NCBI GenBank assembly: GCA_017302295.1
Contig: JAFLDS010000016.1
Span: 1 to 64,000, forward strand
DNA: 64,000 nucleotides
Direction of reading: 5' to 3'
Source of the DNA: Thauera sp.
GTDB taxonomy: Bacteria; Pseudomonadota; Gammaproteobacteria; Burkholderiales; Rhodocyclaceae
A program made the translations under genes and the position numbers. Below are positions 1 through 10,040 of the stretch, in pieces. Within the stretch, counting starts at the first letter, position 1. The number at the start of each line of letters is the position of its first letter. Under the pieces are notes generated by a model, which was not told the DNA's origin, ran no database searches, and worked only from the letters and a program-made list of their open reading frames with translations.

Positions 1-354
1 ACCGTCGCCGGCACGGCTTACCTCGTCAGTCCCGGTGTGTTCCAGCGCTACGCTCAGGAGTTCCTTCAAGTCGCTGTGATGGCCAAGCAGGAGAAGCTGG
101 AGGGGTGGCAGTGGGTACAGAAGCGCTTCGAAAAGTTGGGACAGCACCGCAAGCAGCCCAGCGGGCTGAACATCTGGACCTGTGAGGTCACGGGGCCGCG
201 CAAGTCGCGCCGCCTGCACGGCTACCTGCTCAACAGCGCGGATGCGTTGTTCTGCGAAGTGCCGCCGGATAATCCCTACCTGCGGCTCATCGACGAGGCT
301 GCAAAGCGTGACAATGCAGTCCTTGGCGGCAAGGGTAATGACGATCAGGGATAG
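1..354 (+). CDS. TraI relaxase (MobH type), C-terminal part only
   Basis: The reading frame is open from the first base, so the gene starts outside the window; 117 residues are visible. The residues resemble the C-terminal domain of large ICE relaxases (TraI_2_C / DUF1528), with a WVQKRFEKL segment, a GLNIWTCEV strand and an LLNSADALF helix near the end. In that family the full protein nicks the origin of transfer and pilots DNA during conjugation, and this end domain is thought to bind DNA. Its position next to an integrase and a tRNA supports the assignment to a clc/PFGI-1-like element. Identification is from recalled family features only. Confidence 0.7.
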   Translation, partial: TVAGTAYLVSPGVFQRYAQEFLQVAVMAKQEKLEGWQWVQKRFEKLGQHRKQPSGLNIWTCEVTGPRKSRRLHGYLLNSADALFCEVPPDNPYLRLIDEAAKRDNAVLGGKGNDDQG

Positions 355-379
355 GCCGCGGTAGCCGCACGGGCGGCCT

Positions 380-685
380 TCAGTCCACGGATGGGGCCGA
401 CTCCGCCAGCTTGGCTTCGGTCAGCGTCATCAAGTGGGCGGAACTGCACTTGAGCGCACGGGCGATCTTGAGGATGAGCGGGAGCGTGGGGACATGCTCG
501 CCGCGCTCGATCTTGCCCATGTGGGACCGTTCGATGCCGGCCATGTGGGCCAGCGCTTCCTGAGCGATTCCCTGGTTGGTTCTTTCCTCCCGCACGGCAG
601 CCCCAAACGCGATGGCTGGTTTCGCTTCGTAGGTAGTGGTGCCGGTGGGGCGACCTCTTTGGATCGAACGCTTTTGCATCGCCAA
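380..685 (-). CDS. XRE-family helix-turn-helix regulator
   Basis: This 101-residue protein has a lambda-repressor-like HTH at about residues 28-85: REERTNQGIAQEALAHMAG, then ERSHMGKIERGEHVPTL, the usual 'recognition helix then GxxxP' pattern. It is almost only the DNA-binding domain. Small XRE proteins of this kind often control ICE excision or transfer genes. It is transcribed away from the neighbouring LysR-like fragment and converges on the relaxase. Target sites are not evident. ATG at 685 is used; an internal ATG at 679 is possible. Confidence 0.7.
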   Translation of the reverse strand: MAMQKRSIQRGRPTGTTTYEAKPAIAFGAAVREERTNQGIAQEALAHMAGIERSHMGKIERGEHVPTLPLILKIARALKCSSAHLMTLTEAKLAESAPSVD

Positions 686-763
686 AAGCGTCGATCGCGG
701 CCACGATCTAAACCACGTTAAACTTAACGCATAGGGCGGCCGCGACGTCAGTGGTCACAATTT

Positions 764-1411
764 TTGCCGCTTGGGGGGCTTGACTTGGTGTCGAGTGACG
801 TCACCGCCGAGATACGCATGGCCGTGCTCGGCGAATGGGTGCCGCCCCAACTTGCAAGCGTGCTCGCCCTGCAGCGTGCCGAAGAGCCGGACACCCATGT
901 CGCCCTGGCCGGATGGACAGACCCCGGTCGAGCCCCGGAACTGCCGGGCGACAGCTTCGACTTCGCGCTGTCTGCGACTGACTGGCAGTGGCCTGGCTGG
1001 ATATGCGAGCCGCTGTGGCATGACACGCTGGCGGTCGCCATGACCAAGCGCTCCCACCTGTTGGCCTATCGTGAAGTGCCGCGCCAGGAAGTGCTCAAGC
1101 AGTCCGTGATCTGCTCGCAGTCGACGGCCCATGAACCATGGCGCATGACCGCGCAGCGCGTGTTCGATGGCATGCTGCAAGAACGAGAGCAAACGGTGGC
1201 GACATTCGATGTGGCGATGACCCTGGTTGGCGCAGGGTACGGGATCGCCATTGCGCCAGCCGCGCGACTGACGGGCTACCTGCACCGCGGTGTAGCTGTG
1301 CGGCCCCTGGCCGGCGCACCGAGGATCGTGATGGCTTACCTGCTCCGCCGCAACACGCCCTTGTCGGACACCCAGGCAAGATTCGCCCGCCGCGCGCGCT
1401 TGGTGTCCTGA
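764..1411 (+). pseudogene. LysR-type regulator remnant, effector domain without HTH
   Basis: The frame (about 215 residues, opening with TTG at 764) encodes a LysR substrate-binding domain: it starts at a TAEIRMAVLGEW strand, contains the typical GAGYGIAIAP motif of the second lobe and ends with an FARRARL helix. The 60-90 residue winged HTH that normally precedes it is absent and no ATG with a ribosome-binding site is seen, so I call it a 5'-truncated gene. It lies between the XRE gene and the integrase, inside the ICE end. It could instead be expressed as an HTH-less modulator, but nothing here supports that. Confidence 0.5.
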
Positions 1412-1458
1412 CAGGTGCGCGGGGATCGCGGTTTCGCCACACGATCCCGCTTCTGCCG

Positions 1459-3312
1459 CTAGGCCACCCGAACGCGCGGCGGGGTCCAGTCGGTTTCCTT
1501 CACCGCTGTGCTCACGGTCATGACGAGCTTGTCGAGATTGCCGGCAGTCACGCCCTCCAGTGCCGAACGCCCCCGCAGCATCGAGCGCGGTTGAAGCAGT
1601 GCATGGTAGATCTGCCAAGGGTCCGCGCCCCGGCTCAGCTTCAGGATGGACTGGATCAACTCGTGCTTGAGTGGGTCGAGGTGCCAATCCGGTACGCGCT
1701 GGCCGCGGTTGCCCACGTTCAACGCCAGCAGGTTGCCTGCCTTGATCTCGTAGCTGATCCACCGGCGGGACTTGCCTGCCATCTTGGCGAACGCGGCGAC
1801 GGGAAGGTTGTGCGGCGCTTCGAATACATCGAAGAGCTCCATCCTCTCGCGCTGAATGTTCGAGGGCACCAGCGGCGCAGCCGATCTCGGGGGCGGAACT
1901 GCTGGCAGCCGCTGTGCGGCGGCAGAAACCATCGGCATGGCGTCGCCCGGCTTCGAGACGAGCAGGATTGGCGATGCGGGAACCGGTGTCGAGTGAGCGC
2001 TTGCGGGTTGCTCGCCCGGGAATGCGGGCACGCCTTCCAGATGCACGGTGAGTGGCATGCTGGCCGCCTCGACCTGATTCTGCTCGAAGAGGTCCAGGCG
2101 ATCGGCCCAGTCCTGCATCATCCGGCGACGCTGCTCCACGTACTCGGCATGGTTGTAGGTCGCGCTGACCTTGTTGGGATCGACATGCGAGAGCTGCGAA
2201 TCCACCCAGACCTTCGGGTAGCCGATCTCGTTGAGCGCAGTGGACATCGTGCCGCGGATACCGTGTCCGGTCAGACGTTCCTGATAGCCCATGCGTTTGA
2301 GAGCACCATTGAGCGTGTTCTCGCTGATGCGCTTCTTCAGGTCGCTGTCGTGCCGGAAAAGGTAGCGCTGGGCCGGCTTGAACTCATCCAGCAGGTGCCG
2401 GACGATCTCCATGGCTTGAATCGACAACGGCACGATGTATGGTGGGATGTCCGCCGGCTGCCGCCGCTTCTTGCGCATATCCAACTGGAGTTGCTTCACG
2501 ACCTCGGGCGGGATGATCCACAGCCCGCGAGCCAGATCGAATTGATCTGGCGTCGCCTGCCGCAGCTCACCGGTTCGCACGCCGGTCAGCAGCAATAGCC
2601 GCAACCCGAGCTGGGTCTGCCGCCTGCCGCGATAGCTGCGCAGCCTCTGTAACAATTTGGGCAGTTCGGCCATCCGCAGAAACGGGTTGTGCCTGACGGG
2701 TGGCAGTGGCAGCGCCACGACGTCGAGATCGGAGGCAGGGTTCTGCTCCAGGCCCGGCACGATCACCAGCGCGTAGCGGAACAGTTGGTTGAACCACGTC
2801 CTGACCTTCTCGGCGATGGAGAGCGCGCTGCGCTTCTCGATCTTGGCAATCACCTCCAGGAGATCAGGGCGCTTGATCTCATAGATCGACCGCTTCCCCA
2901 AGGTCGGGAGTACGTCCCTGTCGAAGATGCGCGGAAGCATCGCGAGGGTCGTCTGCCGGCCTTCCTTGAGGCTCAGCCCGCGATGCTCGAGCCACCCGCG
3001 GTACACCACCTCGAAGATGTTTTCGTCGGCGAGGCGCACCGCAGTCCGCTTCTGCTTGCGGTGAACACGTGGATTGATGCCCTTGGCGATCAGGGCGCGC
3101 GCTTCGTCGCGCAGGCTGCGCGCCTCGCGAAGCGTCACCTCCGGGTAGGTTCCGAGCGAGATCCGCTTCTGCTTGCCCGCCCAGTAGTAGCGGAAGTGCC
3201 AAGTCCTACCCCCCGCAGCCGTCACGGCTAGTGAGAGGCTATCCAAGTCAGGGAGGGTGTAGGCCTTGCCGGTTGCCTTGGCCTGTCGAACGACCAGGTC
3301 TGAGAGTGCCAT
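1459..3312 (-). CDS. ICE tyrosine recombinase (integrase)
   Basis: Site-specific integrase of 617 residues. Order: Arm-DNA-binding domain DUF4102 (about 1-90), core-binding domain (about 100-200), catalytic domain (about 205-400). The catalytic set is visible: R246 (TGVRTGEL), H350 and R353 (HGIRG), H376 (LSH) and the nucleophile Y386. About 215 extra residues follow, rich in Pro/Ala and then a globular part (LFDVFEAP...LQPRSMLRGRSALEG); IntB13 of ICEclc is also unusually long. ATG at 3312 is preferred over 3330 because AGGAG lies 7 bases upstream. The gene starts about 240 bp from the tRNA-Gly 3' end, the arrangement expected of an element integrated there. Confidence 0.9.
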   Translation of the reverse strand: MALSDLVVRQAKATGKAYTLPDLDSLSLAVTAAGGRTWHFRYYWAGKQKRISLGTYPEVTLREARSLRDEARALIAKGINPRVHRKQKRTAVRLADENIFEVVYRGWLEHRGLSLKEGRQTTLAMLPRIFDRDVLPTLGKRSIYEIKRPDLLEVIAKIEKRSALSIAEKVRTWFNQLFRYALVIVPGLEQNPASDLDVVALPLPPVRHNPFLRMAELPKLLQRLRSYRGRRQTQLGLRLLLLTGVRTGELRQATPDQFDLARGLWIIPPEVVKQLQLDMRKKRRQPADIPPYIVPLSIQAMEIVRHLLDEFKPAQRYLFRHDSDLKKRISENTLNGALKRMGYQERLTGHGIRGTMSTALNEIGYPKVWVDSQLSHVDPNKVSATYNHAEYVEQRRRMMQDWADRLDLFEQNQVEAASMPLTVHLEGVPAFPGEQPASAHSTPVPASPILLVSKPGDAMPMVSAAAQRLPAVPPPRSAAPLVPSNIQRERMELFDVFEAPHNLPVAAFAKMAGKSRRWISYEIKAGNLLALNVGNRGQRVPDWHLDPLKHELIQSILKLSRGADPWQIYHALLQPRSMLRGRSALEGVTAGNLDKLVMTVSTAVKETDWTPPRVRVA

Positions 3313-3549
3313 GCTCTTGCTCCTGAACATGAGTCAGGAACCAGATGCTGGTCACATCGACCTCGCCCCTCGATCAACAATCCGGAAACCGCCGTGCCCT
3401 CAAAAATGGACTTGTTTGTGGACTTAAAAGTCCCAGCTGTCGGCGGATCGCGGTGGAACACAGCAGAACGTAAAGGAGAGAAAAGTCGTTGTGCGCCAAC
3501 GACTTGCAGATTCTCCTGGACTTCTGCGGAACTCCGCAGATTGATGCGG
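3313..3549. other. ICE end region between integrase and tRNA
   Basis: No protein-coding gene is supported in these 237 bases. The stretch must hold the integrase promoter, and in related elements it also holds the outward/circular-form promoter and integrase arm sites. I could not assign individual boxes. Confidence 0.4.
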
Positions 3550-3567
3550 TGGAGCGGGTGAAGGGAA
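3550..3567 (-). other. Predicted ICE attachment site (tRNA 3' end)
   Basis: The last ~18 bases of the tRNA gene should be the att core, because tyrosine integrases of this class recombine at the tRNA 3' end and restore it. Only one copy is visible; the matching copy would be at the element's far end, left of this window. The exact length is inferred from ICEclc. Confidence 0.5.
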
Positions 3568-3624
3568 TCGAACCCTCGTCATCAGCTTGGGAAGCTGAGG
3601 TAATAGCCATTATACGACACCCGC
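3550..3624 (-). tRNA. tRNA-Gly (anticodon CCC)
   Basis: Read on the minus strand, the 75 bases fold as a complete tRNA: acceptor stem GCGGGTG (3618-3624) with CACCCGC (3554-3560), discriminator T and an encoded CCA at 3550-3552. The anticodon arm is TCAGC-TTCCCAA-GCTGA, so the anticodon is CCC (complement of 3589-3591) and reads GGG. The T arm carries GGTTCGATTC. The 3' end faces the integrase. Glycine tRNA genes are the known target of ICEclc-type elements. Confidence 0.95.
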
Positions 3625-3706
3625 CCGGCAGGCCCTGCCGGCTGGGGCCGGCTTGAAGCAGGCCGCCATTCTAATGGCGCGCGCTGCGCGGCGCAACGAG
3701 ACGGGC

Positions 3707-5440
3707 TTACTGCTGCGCCAGCCGTTCGACCGCCTCGCGCACGCGCGCCTGCTCGTCCATCTTCAGGATGCGCTGAACGCGGGGGGCGAGTTCGCCGAGG
3801 TCGGAGCGCAGCACCTGCTGCTTGATCTCGAGGATGTTCGACGGGTGCATCGAGAAGTTGCGCAGGCCCATGCCGAGCAGCAGCAGGGTGTAGTCGGGGT
3901 CGCCGGCCATTTCGCCGCACACCGACACCGGCATGCCGAAGCGGGCGCCGGCGGAGATGGTGCCGGCGACGAGCTTGAGCACCGCGGGGTGGAGCGGGTC
4001 GTAGAGGTGGACCACCGCCTCGTCGGTGCGGTCGATGGCCAGGGTGTATTGGATGAGGTCGTTGGTGCCGATCGACAGGAAGGACAGGCGGCGGATGAAC
4101 ATCCCCAGTGCGAGCGCCGCGGCGGGGATCTCGATCATGCCGCCCACCTGCACCGACTCGTTGAACTTGACCTTCTCGGCGCGCAGCTCGGCCTTGGCCA
4201 TGTCGATCAGCTTGAGCGTCTGGTCGATCTCCTGCGCATGGGCGAGCATCGGCACCATGATCTGCAACTGGCCATGCACCGAGGCGCGCAGCAGGGCGCG
4301 CAGCTGCGTCATGAACATCTGCGGTTCGGCCAGCGAGTAGCGCACTGCGCGCAGCCCCAGCGCCGGGTTGGGTTCGACACGGGAATGCGCCCGGTCGAGC
4401 GCCTTGTCGGCGCCGAGGTCGAAGGTGCGGATCGTCACCGGCTTGTCCGGAATCGCCTTCAGCACGGTGCGATAGGCTTCGAACTGCTCGTCCTCGTCGG
4501 GCAGCACGTCGCGCCCCATGAACAGGAATTCGGTGCGATACAGGCCGATGCCGTCGGCCTTCACCGCCTTCACCGCCGCCATGTCCTTGGGCGTCTCGAT
4601 GTTGCACAGCAGGTTGATGGTCTCGCCGTCCAGCGTCGTGGCGCGGGTGTCGCGCAGGCGGTTGAGCTTGGAGCGCTCGATCTCCAGCTCGCTGCGGCGC
4701 AGGCGGTATTCCTCGACGATGTGCTCGTCGGGCGCGACGATGATGATGCCGCGCGTGCCGTCGACGATGATCAGCTCGTCGTCCGCGAGCAGGTCGCGCA
4801 CATGATGGAGGCCGACGACAGCCGGAATCTTGAGGCTGCGGGCGACGATCGCGGTATGGCTGGTGGGGCCGCCGACGTCGGTGACGAAGCCGGAGATGTT
4901 GTGGTCGCGAAAGCCGATCGTGTCCGACGGCGACAGGTCGTGCGCGACGACGATGGTGCCCAGCCCGTCGCGGCGCTTGGGCGGCAGGTGGCCGGGGTGG
5001 CCGAGCAGCACCTTGACCAGGCGCTCGACCACCTGCACCACATCGGCCTGGCGCTCGCGCAGGTAGGGGTCCTCGATCAGGCGGAACTGGTCGACCAGAT
5101 GCTCCATCTGCTGGACAAGCGCCCACTCCGCATTGCAGCCGCGCGAGCGCACGAGTTCGCGCGCGGCGTCGGTCAGCATCGGGTCGGCGAGCATCATCAT
5201 CTGCAGGTCGACGAAGGCGCCGACCTCGGAATGCGCCTGGCCCGAGGTCGTCGCCGCCTTCAGCCCGACGAGCTCGCCCTGCACGGTGGCGATCGCATCG
5301 TCGAGGCGTTCGATCTCGTCCTTCAGGTGCTTGTGCGCGACGTGATAGTGATTGACCTCGAGCAGGGCGTGCGACACCAGGTGCACATGCCCGATCGCGA
5401 TGCCCTGGGAAACCGGAAGTCCATGCAGCGTGAAGGGCAT
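3707..5440 (-). CDS. ptsI: Phosphoenolpyruvate-protein phosphotransferase (enzyme I)
   Basis: Cytoplasmic enzyme I of the PTS moves phosphate from PEP to HPr. The 577 residues match the usual length. The phospho-histidine is H195 in GGPTSHTAIVAR; the PEP-binding TIM barrel follows, with the GTNDLIQY segment and a catalytic Cys in PVSVCGEMAG. It is the third gene of an EIIA-ptsH-ptsI operon and begins 4 bases after ptsH. No sugar EIIB/EIIC gene is nearby, so the relay is more likely regulatory than sugar-transporting, as is common in betaproteobacteria (inference). Confidence 0.95.
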   Translation of the reverse strand: MPFTLHGLPVSQGIAIGHVHLVSHALLEVNHYHVAHKHLKDEIERLDDAIATVQGELVGLKAATTSGQAHSEVGAFVDLQMMMLADPMLTDAARELVRSRGCNAEWALVQQMEHLVDQFRLIEDPYLRERQADVVQVVERLVKVLLGHPGHLPPKRRDGLGTIVVAHDLSPSDTIGFRDHNISGFVTDVGGPTSHTAIVARSLKIPAVVGLHHVRDLLADDELIIVDGTRGIIIVAPDEHIVEEYRLRRSELEIERSKLNRLRDTRATTLDGETINLLCNIETPKDMAAVKAVKADGIGLYRTEFLFMGRDVLPDEDEQFEAYRTVLKAIPDKPVTIRTFDLGADKALDRAHSRVEPNPALGLRAVRYSLAEPQMFMTQLRALLRASVHGQLQIMVPMLAHAQEIDQTLKLIDMAKAELRAEKVKFNESVQVGGMIEIPAAALALGMFIRRLSFLSIGTNDLIQYTLAIDRTDEAVVHLYDPLHPAVLKLVAGTISAGARFGMPVSVCGEMAGDPDYTLLLLGMGLRNFSMHPSNILEIKQQVLRSDLGELAPRVQRILKMDEQARVREAVERLAQQ

Positions 5441-5444
5441 GGGC

Positions 5445-5714
5445 TCACTCCCCTTCGCCGAACTTGTCCGCGATGAGCGCGAGGATGGATTGCAAGGCCT
5501 GGTCGGCGTCGCTGCCCTCCGTCTCGACGCTCACCGTCGCGCCGCGCGCGGCGGCCAGCATCATCACTCCCATGATGCTCTTCGCATTGACCTTGCGGCC
5601 GTTGCGCTCCAGCCAGACGTCGGCTGCAAAGCTGCTCGCCAGTTGCGTCAGCTTGGCCGAGGCGCGCGCATGCAGGCCCAGCTTGTTGACGATCTCCGCA
5701 TCTGCCTTCGGCAT
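5445..5714 (-). CDS. ptsH: Phosphocarrier protein HPr
   Basis: HPr of 89 residues accepts phosphate from enzyme I. The active-site H15 lies in NKLGLHARAS. Ser46 in the AKSIMGV segment is the residue phosphorylated by HPr kinase where that enzyme exists; hprK is not in the window. The gene follows the EIIA gene by 39 bases and precedes ptsI by 4, so the three are probably one transcript read leftward. Confidence 0.95.
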   Translation of the reverse strand: MPKADAEIVNKLGLHARASAKLTQLASSFAADVWLERNGRKVNAKSIMGVMMLAAARGATVSVETEGSDADQALQSILALIADKFGEGE

Positions 5715-5753
5715 CGTGTTCTCCCCCTTTGCACTCTTTGTCTATGCACGGTC

Positions 5754-6143
5754 TCAGCCGTTCTTCATGTGCAGCACGCCATCGCAGCCACCCGACACCG
5801 CGCGCTGCAGCAGCGTGGCCATGTCGCGATCGCGATAGGTGAGCACGCGCAGCAACATCGGCAGGTTTACGCCGGCGATGCCCTCCACGTGCCCGGGTTG
5901 CAGCAGCTTGGCGGCCACGTTGCACGGCGTGGCGCCGTAGATGTCGGTGAGGACCAGCACGCCTGCGCCGCGGTCGGTCCAGGCGAGCATCTGGCGCGCG
6001 GTGGGCAGGATGTCGAGCGGATCATCCTGCGCCGCCAGCCCGAGCTGCGCGATCTGCGGTGGACGCTTGTTCAGCACATGGCACGCACACTGGATGAGCG
6101 ATTCGCCCAGGGTGCCGTGGGTGACGAGAAAAATGCCGATCAT
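5754..6143 (-). CDS. PTS EIIA component, mannose (EIIA-Man) family
   Basis: This 129-residue protein has the EIIA-Man fold signature: MIGIFLVTHG with the phospho-acceptor H9, and the VLTDIYGATPCNVAA segment. It would take phosphate from HPr. No EIIB, EIIC or EIID of the mannose family is encoded nearby, so it probably acts as a free regulatory output of the PTS. The start ATG at 6143 is first in the operon and lies opposite the divergent pit gene, 123 bases away. Confidence 0.9.
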   Translation of the reverse strand: MIGIFLVTHGTLGESLIQCACHVLNKRPPQIAQLGLAAQDDPLDILPTARQMLAWTDRGAGVLVLTDIYGATPCNVAAKLLQPGHVEGIAGVNLPMLLRVLTYRDRDMATLLQRAVSGGCDGVLHMKNG

Positions 6144-6266
6144 GGGCCGCGTCCGTGTCTATCGTCCGATTGTAGCCGAAGCTCCGGCAGCGTCTCTCAC
6201 TGTGCCGCGAATTGCGCAGCGGCCTATGATGATGGTCCAGCACCTCGCCTGAAGAGGCCACGCATC

Positions 6267-7301
6267 TTGGATCCGGTCATCGTGCTCGTCATGCTCGCCG
6301 CGTTTGCGGTGCTGGCGTTCGATTACACCAACGGCTTTCACGATGCGGCCAACGCCGTGGCCACTGTCATCGCCTCGCGCGCGATGACGCCGGCGCAGGC
6401 CGTTCTCGTGGTGGGCGTGTTCGAGTTCCTGGGGCCGCTGCTGGGCGGCACCGCGGTCGCCAATACCATCGGCGGCTTCGTGGATCTTGGCGACTTGCCG
6501 GTGACGCTGTCCCTGGGGGTCGTGCTGGCGGCCCTGATCGGTGCCATCGCCTGGAACCTGCTGACGTGGTGGCGCGGCATTCCGTCCTCGTCCTCGCATG
6601 CGCTGGTGGGCGCTTTGGTCGGTGCCGCGGTGACGGCCTCCAGCAACGGCCACGTGGTGTGGGGCTTCGCAGCGCTGCTGCAGGGGCGGCTCGAAGGCGT
6701 GGCGAAGGTCCTGCTGGCGCTGCTGCTGTCACCCTTGCTCGGCTTCGGGGTGGGCTTCCTGCTCCACAAGTTCCTCATGCTGGCTTTTCGCGCCGCGCGT
6801 CCGTCGGTCAATCGGCATCTGCGCCGGGCGCAGTTCGTGACGGCGGCAGGCCTGGCCTTCTCGCACGGCGCCAACGACGCGCAGAAGAGCATGGGCGTCC
6901 TTACCCTGCTGTTGCTGCTGGGCGGCTTCTTGCCGCGTTTCGAGGTGCCGCTGTGGGTCATGCTGGCGTGCGCCACCGCGATGACCGTCGGCACGCTGTC
7001 GGGCGGCTGGCGCATCGTGCGTACGCTCGGCTTCGCGGTGTACAAGGTGCGCCCGCTGCACGCCTTCGATTCGCAACTGACGTCGGCGGTGGTGATCCTG
7101 TCGGCGTCACTGGCAGGGGCGCCGGTGTCCACCAGTCACGTCGTGGCGAGCTCCATCATGGGCATCGGCTGCTCGGAGCGTCCGCGCCGCGTACGCTGGG
7201 GCAAGGCCGGCGAGATCGCGCTGACCTGGGTCGTCACGCTGCCGGCTTCGGCCGCTGCCGGTGCGCTGATGCTGCTGGTGCTGCGCCCCCTGGTCGAATG
7301 A
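6267..7301 (+). CDS. Inorganic phosphate transporter, Pit family
   Basis: A 344-residue polytopic membrane protein of the PiT family, low-affinity phosphate (metal-phosphate)/H+ symport. The duplicated family signatures are seen: FDYTNGFHDAANAVATVI at the N-terminus and FSHGANDAQKSMG in the second half. I choose TTG at 6267 because GAGG (6254-6257) is 9 bases upstream and it starts just before the first helix; ATG at 6291 would cut into that helix. The DUF47 gene follows 9 bases downstream. Confidence 0.85.
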   Translation: MDPVIVLVMLAAFAVLAFDYTNGFHDAANAVATVIASRAMTPAQAVLVVGVFEFLGPLLGGTAVANTIGGFVDLGDLPVTLSLGVVLAALIGAIAWNLLTWWRGIPSSSSHALVGALVGAAVTASSNGHVVWGFAALLQGRLEGVAKVLLALLLSPLLGFGVGFLLHKFLMLAFRAARPSVNRHLRRAQFVTAAGLAFSHGANDAQKSMGVLTLLLLLGGFLPRFEVPLWVMLACATAMTVGTLSGGWRIVRTLGFAVYKVRPLHAFDSQLTSAVVILSASLAGAPVSTSHVVASSIMGIGCSERPRRVRWGKAGEIALTWVVTLPASAAAGALMLLVLRPLVE

Positions 7302-7310
7302 GGAACGAGC

Positions 7311-7952
7311 ATGAGTGAAGAACGAGGCTCCGCTTTACGAAGGCTGATCGGCCATCTCTTCCCGAAGGCGCCAAACTTTCACGCGCTGCTCAGCGAGCAG
7401 GCGGACCAGGTCGTCCACGCCGTGGGTCTGCTGGCCGAATACATGGAGCGCTTCGACCCGCAGACGGCCACGCTCATCAAGCAGGACGAACACGCCGCCG
7501 ACGCCGTCAAGGTGCGCAACCTGCACACCTTGAACGAGGCCTTCGCCACGCCCTTCGACCGTGAGGACATCTACCGCGCGATCATGCACCTCGACGACGT
7601 CGTCAATTACTGCAAGACCACCGTCAGCGAGATGGACATCCTGGGCGTGACGCCGGATGTGTTCACCACCGACATGGCGCGTGTCCTGCAGGAGGGCGTA
7701 ACGGCGCTCGCCAATGGATACGCGCAGCTCGCGACCGCACCGCTGCGCGCGGTCGATTGCGCCAACGTCGCGCGCAAGGCCGAGCGCCATGTGGAGAAGA
7801 TCTACCGCAAGGCGCTGGCGGAACTGTTCCAGGGCGACCGCTACCTCGACATGTTCAAGCGGCGCGAGATCTACCGCCACCTGTCGAACGCCGCAGACCG
7901 CATGGCGGCCTGCGCCAACACGCTGCACGACATCGTCGTGAAGAGCTGCTGA
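7311..7952 (+). CDS. DUF47 (PhoU-like) phosphate transport accessory protein
   Basis: An all-helical 213-residue protein of the DUF47/PhoU-like family. These proteins commonly pair with Pit transporters and are thought to modulate them; the biochemical role is not settled. Seen here: the HALLSEQADQVVHAVGLL helix, an EHAADAVKVRNLHTLNEAFATPFDREDIYRA core and the closing SNAADRMAACANTLHDIVVK, typical of the family. Usually the DUF47 gene precedes pit; here it follows. It converges on ybiT with a 10-base gap. Confidence 0.88.
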   Translation: MSEERGSALRRLIGHLFPKAPNFHALLSEQADQVVHAVGLLAEYMERFDPQTATLIKQDEHAADAVKVRNLHTLNEAFATPFDREDIYRAIMHLDDVVNYCKTTVSEMDILGVTPDVFTTDMARVLQEGVTALANGYAQLATAPLRAVDCANVARKAERHVEKIYRKALAELFQGDRYLDMFKRREIYRHLSNAADRMAACANTLHDIVVKSC

Positions 7953-7962
7953 AGACCCTTGC

Positions 7963-9588
<1,626 letters not shown>

Positions 9589-9675
9589 GGAAGATCCTGT
9601 TTCTGCTAGAAAATCAAGCGCGGGATTATAGCGCAGAAGGAAGTGGCGATCCCTTTGCGTGTGGCGGATGAGGCC

Positions 9676-9696
9676 CCTCCCCCTTCAAGGGGGAGG
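9676..9696. repeat. C-rich/G-rich palindrome
   Basis: CCTCCCCCTT-C-AAGGGGGAGG is a perfect 10-bp inverted repeat around one base, followed by a GGGAGGGGG run. This kind of motif is a frequent intergenic repeat in high-GC betaproteobacteria. It may form a strong RNA hairpin, but no T-tract follows on either strand. Confidence 0.6.
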
Positions 9697-9822
9697 TTGG
9701 GAGGGGGATGGGGTTCTTGTCGTTCGGGGTGCTAATCCGCGCCGGGCGGGATATTCCTTCCGCCGGCTGCCGCTACGCGGCGCGGCGGAGGTCACTCAAA
9801 TGCGCGCCTTCGCTGCGCTCGG

Positions 9823-9950
9823 CTCAGACAGTCCTCGCCGGCTCCAGGAACATCCCACCCGTCGCTCAGACCTGGTGGTTGTCAGACCGTAGGGAACCTC
9901 GGTCGTTGCGGCGTGCGGGGTATTCGTGGAAGGGGCGAGGACTGTCTGAG
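9823..9950. repeat. 17-bp perfect inverted repeat
   Basis: CTCAGACAGTCCTCGCC at 9823-9839 is the exact reverse complement of 9934-9950, giving a 17-bp stem with a 94-base loop. It interlocks with the 21-bp repeat at 9906-10001, so the two stems cannot both form in one simple nested fold. Confidence 0.7.
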
Positions 9951-10001
9951 CCCGAAGGGCGAGTTCCGCAGCCCCTGGAGCGAATACCCCGCATGCCGCA
10001 A
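9906..10001. repeat. 21-bp inverted repeat, one mismatch
   Basis: 9906-9926 (TTGCGGCGTGCGGGGTATTCG-type arm) pairs with 9981-10001 with 20 of 21 matches and a 54-base spacer. The 17-bp arm at 9934-9950 lies inside the spacer. The whole is probably one copy of a dispersed intergenic element. Confidence 0.7.
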
Positions 10002-10040
10002 CTGGAGCACGAATCCACTCGAGGGACCGAAGAAAAAGAA

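Larger units (their letters stand above)
9589..10040. other. Non-coding stretch rich in inverted repeats
   Basis: No gene is supported in these 452 bases. They hold the ybiT promoter on the left, the 3' end of the trhP transcript on the right, and the nested inverted repeats listed separately. The repeat-rich body looks like a dispersed intergenic element rather than decayed coding sequence. Confidence 0.6.

Noticed and set aside
3653-5476. 607-codon plus-strand frame over ptsI
   Set aside because: Antisense of ptsI, rich in His/Gln/Ala, without recognisable features.
5352-6266. Long N-terminal extension of the Pit transporter frame
   Set aside because: It runs antisense through ptsH and the EIIA gene and has no similarity to Pit proteins; the SD and membrane start support 6267.
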